A program made the position numbers and the translations under genes. A DNA stretch of 64,000 nucleotides from Merluccius polli (lineage: Eukaryota; Chordata; Actinopteri; Gadiformes; Merlucciidae): assembly GCA_030340625.1 (NCBI GenBank), contig JAOPHQ010003130.1, positions 124,001-188,000 on the forward strand. The letters are read 5' to 3'. Under the pieces are notes generated by a model, which ran no database searches, was not told the origin of the DNA, and was given only the letters and a program-made list of their open reading frames with translations. Positions 9,254 through 21,895 of this stretch are shown piece after piece (the stretch's first letter is position 1; every line of letters starts with the position of its first letter).

Positions 9254-11638
9254 CTCAGGTGATCCCTCAGAGTCACCAAATATCTCTGCAAAGTCAGTTG
9301 GACTTTTTCTCAGGGTCTGGTCGGCAGGCAGCGTGTTGTCATTGTAAGATTTGACAAACTTAAAGTCACTTGTTCTAGATCCTGTGGTTAAGTAGGCATC
9401 ATAGTTGTAAGCGCTGCGTAAGGTCGCCATGCCGTCGACCTCTGCATAATTAGGAGGCAGATAAGCGCTGGGGATAGCAACAGCTCCATCAAACAACAGT
9501 CTGGGCTTTCTGCTACGACAGAACCTCACACTGAGGATGAGAATGATGAAAGTCAGGAAAAAGGTGGAGACGCACACCAGTGCAATAATCAAAAAAAACG
9601 TCACTTTAGAATCACTCTCCTCGTGTGGATGATCGTTAAATTCTGCCACTTCTGCCACGTTATCAGAAATAAGGAAATACACGACACATGTGGCCGAGAG
9701 AGGGGACGGCCCGTTATCTTTCACTGATACAACCAGGTTCTGTTTCATGCTGTCGGTTTCAGAAATGTCCCTTTGGGTCCTGATCTCTCCACTGTGGAGA
9801 CCAATAGTAAAGAGTCCTGGGTCAGTGGATTTAATGATTTGATAGGACAACCAGGCGTTCTGTCCAGAGTCCCCGTCCACTGCAATCACCTTAGAAACGA
9901 GAGAACCTCCTTGTGTTACCTTGGGGACCAACTCGGTCTTAAAAGCATTTCCTTCAGGTGTGGGGTAAAGTATCTGAGGAGTGTTGTCATTCACATCCGT
10001 TATGAAAACACTGACAGTCACGTTGCTGCTTAGTGGAGGAGAGCCGTTATCTCTAGCCATCACCTGGAATTTAAAGCTCCTGAATAGTTCATAATCAAAA
10101 GACTTCAAGGTGTGGACAACTCCCGTATCTCCGTTTACAGAAATATAAAGGGACACCGGGGAACTGTTGACTTCACTGGGTAAAAGAGAATACACCACTG
10201 TACCATTTTGTCTCCAGTCTGGGTCTTGAGCGGTTACAGAACACAAAGTGGAGCCAGGTTTGATGTTTTCAGTAACATAGGCGCTATAGGACGGTTCCTC
10301 AAACGAAGGTGGGTTGTCGTTTACATCGGCTACAGTTAACTGAATGATCTTAGAGGAGGACAAAGGAGGAGATCCCTCATCAGTAGCAACAATTGTGATA
10401 TTGTAATCAGACACTAGCTCGCGGTCCAGGCCAGTCGTGGTTACCAATGAATAGTAGTTCTTAAACGATGGAACAAGTTTAAAAGGGGCATTAAGCTGAA
10501 TGGAGCATCGGACCTGTCTGTTCTTCTCAGAGTCTCTGTCCTGAACGTTAATTATCGCTACCTCAGTGCCTTGTGGTACGTTCTCTAGTATGGGGTCGGA
10601 GAGAGATTTCAAATCTATTACGGGGGCGTTGTCATTCACATCGATAACATTAATTATTACTTTCGTGTAGGACGATAGGCCCAAACCATCTTTTGCTTTG
10701 ATGCGTAATTCAAACGACGTTTCTATTTCGAAGTCTATAGGCCCAATAACTAGTACGTCCCCGTTTTTGCGGTCGATACTAAATCTATTTTTCACGTCAT
10801 CTGGAACGTGTCCAAAGTCGTACGTCACCTCTCCGTTTATCCCCGCATCTGCATCATTCGCGTGTACAGTCACCACAACGGTATCTAACGGAACGTTTTC
10901 CTCAACACTGGCTTCATACACAGCCTGGCTAAACAGCGGGGCGTTATCATTTGCATCCAGTACAGTGACGTGTATACCCACTGTACCAGATTTAGGGGGA
11001 GAACCCCCATCCATAGCAGTTAAGATCAAATTGATTTCCTCTTGATTTTCACGATCCAGGTCTTTATCAAGAACGAGTTCGACCGTGTTTCCATCAACCG
11101 ACAAAATAAAATGTTCATTGTCTTTCAAGCTGTACCGCTGGACTGAGTTCTGTCCTACATCTGCATCATGCGCCTCCTCTATCAAGAAACGGGCTCCTCT
11201 TATAGCGGATTCTCGAATCTCTATTTTGACCAGATCTTCGTTGAATAACGGGGAGTTATCGTTGATGTCTTTAACGTGAAGACTAATGCGATGAAGCTCA
11301 AGGGGGCTTTCCAGGACTAGTTCGTGTTGTATGACACACGACGCCTTTTTTCCACAAAGAGCCTCTCTGTCAATCCTCTCAGAAACAATCAAATCCCCGG
11401 TGCTGAGGTTTATATCACAATATCGTTTAGCGTTACCCTCTTTGTCTATGCGTGCCTTTCTCAAAGCGAGTTTGCCAGTTTCCAGCCCAATATCCTTGAC
11501 AATATTTCCAATTACAGATCCACGTTGTATTTCCTCTGGAAGAGAATAGCTTACGTCCCCATAGGTGCAATGTATCCAGAAAACAAAGAAAACGATCATT
11601 CCGATCTGTGAAACGCTCCTCGTCCTTTTCAACGCCAT
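9254..11638 (-). CDS. Protocadherin gamma-type variable exon 2
   Basis: The exon is 795 codons long. It begins at ATG 11638 (MALKRTRSVSQIG) and ends at a donor, CCTGAG|GTAAGC, so translation past 9254 is intron. Signal peptide 1-27; EC1 to 130 (DINDNSP), EC2 to 234, EC3 to 339, EC4 to 444, EC5 to 554 (DVNDNTP), EC6 to about 675, membrane helix 679-703, cytoplasmic tail 704-795 with DGAVAIPSAYLPPNYAEVDG and TSDFKFVKSYNDNTLPADQT. It is a cell-surface homophilic adhesion receptor that receives a shared constant tail by splicing. It is the last intact member of the group formed by exons 2-5. Its EC3 carries a short patch (residues 291-298, RKNGDVLV) unlike its sisters. Its promoter has the only good TATA box of the group. 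Confidence 0.96.
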
Positions 11639-11780
11639 TACAATGTGTTAGTGAAAACGCTCTTGTCAGATTCGTAGCAATACAGTCTCCCTACAGCTAA
11701 ACGTGTTGTTATACCATCTACTGAAAGTCCAGTACGGTTGTGGCAAAGCGCATACTGGTCAAAAGACGACGAGAATGAAC

Positions 11781-11790
11781 CTTTATATTC
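11781..11790 (-). promoter_or_regulatory. TATA-like box of exon 2
   Basis: GAATATAAAG on the minus strand, about 47 bp downstream of the CSE and 143 bp upstream of the ATG. The same position reads GAATACAAAG in exons 3 and 5 and GAATAAAAAG in exon 4. Confidence 0.5.
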
Positions 11791-11836
11791 TTCTTCACCA
11801 AGTGGGTGGAGGGAACATTACGTTTTTCCATAACTG

Positions 11837-11857
11837 GCTACATAGCGACACCTTGAG
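11837..11857 (-). promoter_or_regulatory. CSE promoter element of exon 2
   Basis: The plus strand reads catagcgacaccttgag; the gene strand reads CTCAAGGTGTCGCTATG with the CGCT core. It lies 199 bp upstream of the ATG. In mammals this element recruits CTCF and drives promoter choice. Confidence 0.85.
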
Positions 11858-12800
11858 TTTAAAGGGTAGACTAACACTTCATATACAGATACATGGGAAG
11901 CAAAGCAACAACCATATTTAAAACACTGTAAAGGTTATGCATTAATTTCATACATTATGAAAGAACATGATTTTGATGTAAGACACCAACATAGTCCTAC
12001 ACTAATAAAGTTAAAGATGTAATTCAATATGATACAGAGTCTCCATGTTAATAAATAATAGCCTACTATAATATAACATAATGGAATGTTGAATAGTCTG
12101 TTGTAACTCAGTTGGACTGGGTTTTCTGGTAAGCACTTCATTAACTCTGATGTGTTTCTAACTTTGCACCTAATTCAGCATGTTCTGCAACAATTTGTGT
12201 GGTTATTTTTTAATATGTAATGAACAATGTTACCAAAATCACACGTGAAACAGATGAACAGCAAAACGCGAGGCAGTTAAGCTGTACTGGAATTGACAAC
12301 TGTATTCAATAATAATATATAATTCATAAATCATTCTCATAAAAATGATCTGAAAACACTATTAAGTAGATGCAGAAGTTATACGTTCGTCTATGAAATC
12401 TATTCTCTCAAATCTATATATGGATGGTATCAACAGATGTTGTCCCAATAGGAAGTGGTTAGAGGGGTACATCCTTCAATCTCCACACATAGTAAACACA
12501 GACATATCCTGGCAGTTAAGTGTCCATGAATACCACAGAGACTCGCTCCATATTCTTCACAATGGCAGATACACGGTTCTTCAAATTATTGAATATTTAT
12601 AATTGACATATTTCTAATGTCAAATATAGTTTCTATTGCTATCACATAACACAAATCAGAGATTCTGATATGTAACATGACTTATTTAAAATCTCACAAC
12701 TTCAAAAAGGTAAATCTGTTTTGAATACTGTAGTACAGAGGGCCTTGGATAGAGGCCTACAGAACGCTTGATACACTTGAATAGATTTTGTTTCAACATG

Positions 12801-12821
12801 TTCAGCACCATGGACAGGGAC
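12801..12821 (+). promoter_or_regulatory. RE1/NRSE-like site downstream of exon 3
   Basis: TTCAGCACCATGGACAGGGA, about 645 bp downstream of the exon 3 donor, is a near-consensus REST site. Confidence 0.75.
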
Positions 12822-13465
12822 ATATGACAGTCTCATCTACATTTAGCCTCAGCCCTGTGTGTTTGGAGAAGGGAACTCACTGGAGTACTCTTTAGCAAAC
12901 ACACAAAATCACCATGTATGTTACATGCCATTAATAGAATAGAATATATTCACAGCGTTACGAGGATTTAATGACATGATGGCAGGGATATGTTCTCAAT
13001 GAGAAAAACAAACACAAAACAAGATATGTATCCCTTAGTTGAAACACAAAAGTCTGGAATACTTTAGAATACGCTTTAATACCATAAACCTCCTCCTGGA
13101 GGGAAAACCTCTGCTACTACTAGCAAAGAAGGCACAATCACAACTTTAAATATCATATTGCTGGCACATTGCTAAGTCCTTCCTATAAAGTTTTTAATAT
13201 ATAAACTCAGATTTTGAGACAGCTGAATGGAGCCATAGATAGGTAGAACAAAAGGAAGCAGCGTGACGTAATCTCAATGTCAACTATATGTAATAAATAC
13301 TGGAAATATCCCAAAACATCAAATATAATTCTCCCTTCCACTGAGCCACAATGTGGTGTTCAACGACATCGACAATTTGATCAAAGTTATGCTTGGTGAA
13401 TAAAAACCATGAAAATAAAAAAACTTTCCACAACTATATTAGATGCGGGGTCACTTCATGCTTAC

Positions 13466-15850
13466 CTCAGGTGATCCCTCAGAGTCACCAAATATCTCTG
13501 CAAAGTCAGTTGGACTTTTTCTCAGGGTCTGGTCGGCAGGCAGCGTGTTGTCATTGTAAGATCTGACGAACTTAAAGTCACTTGTTCTAGAACCCGTGGT
13601 TAAGTAGGCATCATAGTTGTAAGCGCTGCGTAAGGTCGCCATGCCGTCGACCTCTGCATAATTAGGAGGCAGATAAGCGCTGGGGATAGCAACAGCTCCA
13701 TCAAACAACAGTCTGGGCTTTCTGCTACGACAGAACCTCACACTGAGGATGAGAATGATGAAAGTCAGGAAAAAGGTGGAGACGCACACCAGCGCAATAA
13801 TCAAAAAAAATGTCACTTTAGAATCACTCTCCTCGTGTGGATGATCGTTAAATGCTGCCACTTCTGCCACGTTATCAGAAATAACGAAATACACGACACA
13901 TGTGGCCGAGAGAGGGGACGGTCCGTTATCTGTCACTGATACAACCAGGTTCTGTTTCATGCTGTCGGTTTCAGAAATGTCCCTTTGGGTCCTGATCTCT
14001 CCACTGTGGAGACCAATAGTAAAGAGTCCTGGGTCAGTGGATTTAATGATTTGATAGGACAACCAGGCGTTCTGCCCAGAGTCACCGTCCACTGCAATCA
14101 CCTTAGAAACGAGAGAACCTCCTTGTGTTACCTTGGGGACCAGCTCAGTCTTAAAAGCATTTCCTTCAGGTGTGGGGTAAAGTATCTGAGGAGTGTTGTC
14201 ATTCACATCCGTTATGAAAACACTGACAGTCACGTTGCTGCTTAGTGGAGGAGAGCCGTTATCTCTAGCCATCACCTGGAATTTAAAGCTCCTGAATAGT
14301 TCATAATCAAAAGACTTCAAGGTGTGGATGACTCCCGTATCTCCGTTTACAGAAATATGAAGGGACACCGGGGAACTGTTGACTTCACTGGGTAAAAGAG
14401 AATACACCACTGTCCCATTTTGTCTCCAGTCTGGGTCTTGAGCAGTTACAGAACACAAAGTGGAGCCAGGTTTGATGTTTTCAGTAACATAGGCGCTGTA
14501 GGACGGTTCGTCAAACAAAGGTGGGTTGTCGTTTACATCGGCTACAGTTAACTGAATGATTTTAGAGGAGGACAAAGGAGGAGATCCCTCATCAGTAGCA
14601 ACAATTGTGATATTGTAATCAGACACTACCTCGCGGTCCAGGCCAGTCGTGGTTACCAATGAATAGTAGTTCTTAATCGATGGAACAAGTTTAAAAGGGG
14701 CGTTAAGCTGAATGGAGCATCGGACCTGTCTGTTCTTCTCAGAGTCTCTGTCCTGAACGTTAATTATCGCTACCTCTGTGCCTTGTGGTACGTTCTCTAA
14801 TATGGGGTCGGAGAGAGATTTCAAATCTATTACGGGGGCGTTGTCATTAACATCGATAACATTAATGATTACTTTCGTGTAGGACGATAGGCCCAAACCA
14901 TCTTTTGCTTTAATGCGCAACTCAAACGACGTTTCTGTTTCGAAGTCTATAGGCCCAATGATTCGCATATCCCCTGTTGAACGATCAATACTAAATCTAT
15001 TTTTCACGTCATCTGGAACGTGGCCAAAGTCGTACGTCACCTCTCCGTTTATCCCCGCATCTGCATCATTCGCGTGTACAGTCACCACAACGGTTTCTAA
15101 CGGAACGTTTTCCTCAACACTGGCTTCATACACAGCCTGGCTAAACAGCGGGGCGTTATCATTTGCATCCAGTACAGTGACGTGTATACCCACTGTACCA
15201 GATTTAGGGGGAGAACCCCCATCCATAGCAGTTAAGATCAAATTGATTTCCTCTTGATTTTCACGATCCAGGTCTTTATCAAGAACGAGTTCGACCGTGT
15301 TTCCATCAACCGACAAAATAAAATGTTCATTGTCTTTTAAGCTGTACCGCTGGACTGAGTTCTGTCCTACATCTGCATCATGCGCCTCCTCTATCAAGAA
15401 ACGGGCTCCTCTTATAGCGGATTCTCGAATCTCTATTTTGACCAAATCTTCGTTGAATAACGGGGAGTTATCGTTGATGTCTTTAACGTGAAGACTAATG
15501 CGATGAAGCTCCATCGGGCTTTCCAGGACTAGTTCGTGTTGTATGACACACGACGCTTTTTTACCACAAAGAGCCTCTCTGTCAATCCCCTCAAAAACAA
15601 TCAAATCCCCGGTGCTGAGGTTTATATCACAATATCGTTTAGCGTTACCCTCTGTGTCTATGCGTGCCTTTCTCAAAGCGAGTTTGCCAGTTTCCAGCCC
15701 AATATCCTTGACAATATTTCCAATTACAGATCCACGTTTTATTTCCTCTGGAAGAGAATAGCTTACGTCCCCATAGGTGCAATGTATCCAGAAAACAAAG
15801 ACAACGATAATTCCGATCTGTGAAACGCTCCTCGTCCTTTTCAACGCCAT
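13466..15850 (-). CDS. Protocadherin gamma-type variable exon 3
   Basis: Starts at ATG 15850 and runs 795 codons to CCTGAG|GTAAGC; reading on gives VSMK and a stop inside the intron. The layout is a 27-residue signal peptide, six EC repeats and a helix near 679-703. The tail is the same as in exon 2 except KFVRSYND for KFVKSYND. It differs from its sisters in EC1 (VFEGIDREALC in place of VSERIDREALC) and in the tail-proximal EC6 stretch (VAAFNDH). EC4 to EC6 are nearly identical to exons 2 and 5, which points to recent duplication or conversion. The adhesive specificity should lie in EC1-EC4. Intact and probably functional. Confidence 0.96.
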
Positions 15851-16048
15851 TACAATGTGTTAGTGAAAACGCTCTTGTCAGATTCGTAGCAATACAGTCT
15901 CCCTACAGCTAAACGTTTTGTTAGACCATCTACTGAAAGTCCAGTACGGTTGTGGCAAAGCGCATACTGGTCAAAAGACGACGAGAATGAACCTTTGTAT
16001 TCTTCTTCACCAAGTGGGTGGAGGGAACATTACGTTTTTCCATAACTG

Positions 16049-16069
16049 GCTACATAGCGACACCTTGAG
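16049..16069 (-). promoter_or_regulatory. CSE promoter element of exon 3
   Basis: Same 21 bases as upstream of exon 2, 199 bp upstream of the ATG, with the CGCT core on the gene strand. Confidence 0.85.
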
Positions 16070-17017
16070 TTTAAAGGGTAGACTAACACTTCATATACAG
16101 ATACATGGGAAGCATAGCAACAACCATATTTAAAACACTGTAAAGGTTATGCATTAATTTCATACATTATGAAATAACATGATTCCGATGTAAGACACCA
16201 ACATAGTCCTACACTAATAAAGTTAAAGATGTAATTCAATATGATACAGAGTCTCCATGTTAATAAATAATAGCCTACTATAATATAACATAATGGAATG
16301 TTGAATAGTCTGTTGTAACTCAGTTGGACTGGGTTTCTGGAAAGCACTTCATTAACTCTGATGTGTTTCTAACTTTGCACTTAATCCAGCATGTTCTGCA
16401 ACAATTTGTGTGGTTATTTTTTAATATGTAATGAACAATGTTACCAAAATCACACGTGAAACAGATGAACAGCAAAACGCAAGGCAGTTAAGCTGTACTG
16501 GAATTGACAACTGTATTCAATAATAATATATAATTCATAAATCATTCTCATAAAAATGATCTGAAAACACTATTAAGTAGATGCAGAAGTTATACGTTCG
16601 TCTATGAAATCTATTCTCTCAAATCTATGTATGGATGTTATCAACAGATGTATTGGTTGTCCCAATAGGAAGTGGTTAGAGGGGTACATCCTTCAATCTC
16701 CACACATAGTAAAACACAGACATATCCTGGCAGTTAAGTGTCCATGAATACCACAGAGACTCGCTCCATATTCTTCACAATGGCAGATACACGGTTCTTA
16801 AAATTATTGAATATTTATAATTGACATATTTCTAATGTCAAATATAGTTTCTATTGCTATCACATAACACAAATCAGAAATTCTGATATGTAACATGACT
16901 TATTTAAAAGCTCACAACTTCAAAAAGGTAAATCTGTTTGAATACTGTAGTACAGAGGGCCTTGGATAGAGGCCTACAGAACGCTTGATACACTTGAATA
17001 GATTTTGTTTCAACATG

Positions 17018-17038
17018 TTCAGCACCATGGACAGGAAC
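17018..17038 (+). promoter_or_regulatory. RE1/NRSE-like site downstream of exon 4
   Basis: TTCAGCACCATGGACAGGAA, about 660 bp downstream of the exon 4 donor. Confidence 0.75.
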
Positions 17039-17695
17039 ATATGACAGTCTCATCTACATTTAGCCTCAGCCCTGTTGTCTTTGGAGAAGGGAACTCACTG
17101 GAGTACTCTTTAGCAAACACACAAAATCACCATGTATGTTTACATGCCATTAATAGAATAGAATATATTCACAGCGTTATAAGGATTTAATGACATGATG
17201 GCAGGGATATGTTCTCAATGAGAAAAACAAACACGAAACAAGATATGTATCCCTTAGTTGAAACGCATACTGAACACAAAAGTCTGGAATACTTTAGAAT
17301 ACGCTTTAATACCATAAAACCTCCTCCTGGAGGGAAAACCTCTACTACTAGCAAAGAAGGTACAATCACAACTTTAAATATCATATTGCTGGCACAATGC
17401 TAAGTCCTTCCTGTGAAGTTTTTAATATATAAACACACATTTTGAGACAGCTGAATGGAGCCATAGATAGGTAGAAGAAAAGGAAGCAGCGTGACTTAAT
17501 CTCAATGTCAACTATATGTAATAAATACTGGAAATATCCCAAAACATCAAATATAATTCTCCCTTCCACTGAGCCACAATGTGGTATTCAACGACATCGA
17601 CAATTTGATCAAAGTTATGCTTGGTGAATAAAAAAACCATAAAAATAAAAAAACTTTCCACAACTATATTAGATGCGGGGTCACTTCATGCTTAC

Positions 17696-20082
17696 CTCAG
17701 GTGATCCCTCAGAGTCACCAAATATCTCGGCAAAGTCAGTTGGACTTTTTCTCAGGGTCTGGTCGGCAGGCAGCGTGTTGTCATTGTAAGATCTGACGAA
17801 CTTAAAGTCACTTGTTCTAGATCCTGTGGTTAAGTAGGCATCATAGTTGTAAGCGCTGCGTAAGGTCGCCATGCCGTCGACCTCTGCATAATTAGGAGGC
17901 AGATAAGCGCTGGGGATAGCAACAGCTCCATCAAACAACAGTCTTGGCTTTCTGCTACGACAGAACCTCACACTGAGGATGAGAATGATGAAAGTCAGGA
18001 AAAAGGTGGAGACGCACACCAGTGCAATAATCAAAAAAAATGTCACTTTAGAATCACTCTCCTCGTGTGGATGATCGTTAAATTCTGCCACTTCTGCCAA
18101 GTTATCAGAAATAAGGAAATACACGACACATGTGGCCGAGAGAGGGGACGGTCCGTTATCTGTCACTGATACAACCAGGTTCTGTTTCATGCTGTCGGTT
18201 TCAGAAATGTCCCTTTGGGTCCTGATCTCTCCACTGTGGAGACCAATAGTAAAGAGTCCTGGGTCAGTGGATTTAATGATTTGATAGGACAACCAGGGCG
18301 TTCTGTCCAGAGTCCCCCGTCCACTGCAATCACCTTAGAAACTAGAGAACCTCCTTGTGTTACCTTGGGGACCAGCTCAGTCTTAAAAGCATTTCCTTCA
18401 GGTGTGGGGTAAAGTATCTGAGGAGTGTTGTCATTCACATCCGTTATGAAACACTGACAGTCACGTTGCTGCTTAGTGGAGGAGAGCCGTTATCTCTAGC
18501 CATCACCTGGAATTTAAAGCTCCTGAATAGTTCATAATCAAAAGACTTCAAGGTGTGGACGACTCCCGTATCTCGGTTTACAGAAATATAAAGGGACACC
18601 GGGGAACTGTTGACTTCACTGGGTAAAAGAGAATACACCACTGTGCCATTTTGTCTCCAGTCTGGGTCTTGAGCAGTTACAGAACACAAAGTGGAGCCAG
18701 GTTTGATGTTTTCAGTAACATAGGCGCTGTAGGACGGTTCCTCAAACAAAGGTGGGTTGTCGTTGACATCGGCTACAGTTAACCGAATGATTTTAGAGGA
18801 GGACAAAGGAGGAGATCCCTCATCAGTAGCAACAATTGTGATATTGTAATCAGACACTAGCTCGCGGTCCAGGCCAGTCGTGGTTACCAATGAATAGTAG
18901 TTCTTAATCGATGGAACAAGTTTAAAAGGGGCGTTAAGCTGAATGGAGCATCGGACCTGTCTGTTCTTCTCAGAGTCTCTGTCCTGAACGTTAATTATCG
19001 CTACCTCAGTGCCTTGTGGTACGTTCTCTATATGGGGTCGGAGAGGAGATTCAAATGCTATTACGGGGCGTTGTCATTCACATCGATAACATTAATTATT
19101 ACATTCGTGTAGGACGATAGGCCCCAAACCATCTTTTGCTTTAATGCGCAACTCAAACGACGTTTCTGTTTCGAAGTCTATAGGCCCAATTATTCGCATA
19201 TCCCCTGTTGAAGCGATCAATACTAAATCTATTTTTCACGTCATCTGGAACGTGTCCAAAGTCGTACGTCACCTCTCCGTTTATCCCCGCATCTGCATCA
19301 TTCGCGTGTACAGTCACCACAACGGTCTCTAACGGAACGTTTTCCTCAACACTGGCTTCATACACAGCCTGGCTAAACAGCGGGGTGTTATCATTTGCAT
19401 CCAGTACAGTGACGTGTATACCCACTGTACCAGATTTAGGGGGAGAACCCCCATCCATAGCAGTTAAGATCAACTTGATTTCCTCTTGATTTTCACGATC
19501 CAGGTCTTTATCAAGAACGAGTTCGACCGTGTTTCCATCAACCGACAAAATAAAATGTTCATTGTCTTTTAAGCTGTACCGCTGGACTGAGTTCTGTCCT
19601 ACATCTGCATCATGCGCCTCCTCTATCAAGAAACGGGCTCCTCTTATAGCGGATTCTTGAATCTCTAATTTGACCAGATCTTCGTTGAATAACGGGGAGT
19701 TATCGTTGATGTCTTTAACGTGAAGACTAATGCGATGAAGCTCCATCGGGGTTTCCAGGACTAGTTCGTGTTGTATGACACACGACGCCTTTTTGCCACA
19801 AAGAGCCTCTCTGTCAATCCTCTCAGAAACAATCAAATCTCCGGTGCTGAGGTTTATATCACAATATCGTTTAGCGTTATCCTCTGTGTCTATGCGTGCC
19901 TTTCTCAAAGCGAGTTTGCCAGTTTCCAGCCCAATATCCTTGACAATATTTCCAATTACAGATCCACGTTTTATTTCCTCTGGAAGAGAATAGCTTACGT
20001 CCCCATAGGTGCAATGTATCCAGAAAACAAAGAAAACGATAATTCCGATCTGTGAAACGCTCCTCGTCCTTTTCAACGCCAT
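17696..20082 (-). pseudogene. Protocadherin variable exon 4, frame broken by clustered 1-bp indels
   Basis: The start (ATG 20082, MALKRTRSVSQIG), promoter and donor (CCTGAG|GTAAGC) are intact, and the sequence is otherwise very close to exons 3 and 5. The exon is 2387 bp against 2385 in its sisters. Aligning by eye I find ten single-base changes in length, all between 18296 and 19213: extra bases in 18296-18298, 18314-18318, near 19045, 19057, 19122-19125 and 19213; losses near 18450, 19030, 19050 and 19065. The net is +2. EC1 to early EC3 and the EC6-TM-tail part read cleanly, while the middle does not. Either it is a young pseudogene or the assembly is unpolished here; the homopolymer-linked pattern favours the latter. 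Confidence 0.8.
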
Positions 20083-20281
20083 TACAAATGTGTTAGTGAA
20101 AACGCTCTTGTCAGATTCGTAGCAATACAGTCTCCCTACAGCTAAACGTTTTGTTAGACCATCTACTGAAAGTCCAGTACGGTTGTGGCAAAGCGCATAC
20201 TGGTCAAAAGACGACGAGAATGAACCTTTTTATTCTTCTTCACCAAGTGGGTGGAGGGAACATTACGTTTTTCCATAACTG

Positions 20282-20302
20282 GCTACATAGCGACACCTTG
20301 AG
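20282..20302 (-). promoter_or_regulatory. CSE promoter element of exon 4
   Basis: catagcgacaccttgag on the plus strand, 200 bp upstream of the ATG, identical to exons 2, 3 and 5. Confidence 0.85.
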
Positions 20303-21232
20303 TTTAAAGGGTAGACTAACACTTCATATACAGATACATGGGAAGCAAACCAACAACCATATTTAAAACACTGTAAAGGTTATGCATTCATTTCACACAT
20401 TATGAAATAAACACGATTCCTATGTAAGACACAAACATAGTCCTACACTTATAACTATAAAGATCTAATTCAAGATGATACAGAGTCTCCATGTTAATAA
20501 ATAGTAGCCTACGCCTACTATAATATAACATGATTGAAAGTTGAGTAGTCTGTTCTAACTCAGTTGGACTGGGTTATGTGGTGCAACTTTGCACCTAATT
20601 CAGCATGTTCTGCAACCATTTGTGTGTTTATTTATTAATATGTAATGTAAAATGTTACCAAAATCACACATGAAACATATGAACAGCAAAACGCTAGCCA
20701 GTTAAGCTGTACTGGAATTGACAAGTGTATTCAATAGCAATAAATGATTAATAAATCCTTCTCATGTAAATGATCTGAAACCACTATTAAGTAGATGCAG
20801 AAGTTATGCATTTATCTATGAAATCTATTCTCTCAAATCTATGTATGGATGTTATCAACAGATGTATTGGTTGCTCCAATGGAAAGTGTATAGAGGGGTA
20901 CATCCTTCCATCTCCACATATAGTAAACAGGAACCTATCCTGGCAGTTAAGTGTCCATGAATACCACAGAGACTCACAACATATTCTTCACAATGGCAGA
21001 TACACGGTTCTTTAAATCATTGTATATTTATAATTGACAAACTTCTAATGTCAAATATAATTTATGTTGCTATGGCATAACACCAATCAGAAATTCTAAT
21101 TTGTAAAATGACTTAGGTAAAATCTCACAACGTCAAAAAGGTACATCTGTTTTAAATACTGTAGTCCAGAGAGGGCCTTGGATAAAGGCCTACAGAACGC
21201 TCGATACACGAATAGATTTTTGTTTCAACATG

Positions 21233-21253
21233 TTCAGCACCATGGACAGGAAC
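21233..21253 (+). promoter_or_regulatory. RE1/NRSE-like site downstream of exon 5
   Basis: TTCAGCACCATGGACAGGAA, preserved although the surrounding spacer is the most diverged of its group. Confidence 0.75.
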
Positions 21254-21895
21254 ATATGACATTCTCATCTACATTTAGCCTCATCCCTGTGTCTTTGGAG
21301 AAGGGAAGTCACTGGAGTACTATTTAGCAAACACACAAAAACACCATGTATGTTGCATGCCAGGAATAAAATAGAATATATTCACAGCGTTACAAGGATT
21401 TAATGACATGATGGCAGGGATATCTTCTCAATGAGAAAAACAAACACAAAACAAGATATGTATCCCTTAGTTGAAACACAAAAGTCTGGAATACTTTAGA
21501 ATACCCTTTAATACCATAAACCTCCTCCTGGAGGGAAAACCTCTGCTACTACTAGCAAAGAAGGCACAATCACAACTTTAAATATCATATTGCTGGCACA
21601 TTGCTAAGTCCTTCCTATGAAGTTTTTAATATATAAACTCAGATTTTGAGACAGCTGAATGGAGTCATAGATAGGTAGAACAAAAGGAAGCAGTGTGACG
21701 TAATCTCAATGTCAACTATATGTAATAAATACTGGAAATATCCCAAAACATCAAATATAATTCTCCCTTCCACTGAGCCACAATGTGGTATTCAACGACA
21801 TCGACAATTTGATCAGTTATGCTTGGTGAATAAAAACCATAAAAATAAAAAAACTTTCCACAACTATATTAGATGCGGGGTCACTTCACGCTTAC

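Larger units (their letters stand above)
11639..13465. other. Spacer between exons 2 and 3
   Basis: Holds the exon 2 promoter and, toward exon 3, an RE1-like site. It is nearly identical to the spacers at 15851-17695 and 24281-26102, and more diverged from 20083-21895. No gene seen. Confidence 0.85.
15851..17695. other. Spacer between exons 3 and 4
   Basis: Promoter of exon 3 near 15851-16100, RE1-like site at 17018. Nearly identical to the neighbouring spacer at 11639-13465. No gene seen. Confidence 0.85.
20083..21895. other. Spacer between exons 4 and 5
   Basis: Promoter of exon 4 and an RE1-like site at 21233. This copy is more diverged than the other spacers of the group between about 20390 and 21420, then nearly identical again. 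No gene seen. Confidence 0.8.

Noticed and set aside
9773..10033. Plus-strand open frame of 86 codons, repeated in exons 2, 3, 5 and 6
   Set aside because: It is the antisense shadow of the EC6 coding region and recurs only because the coding strand is conserved. The same holds for the 113-, 116- and 137-codon plus-strand frames in exons 8-14.
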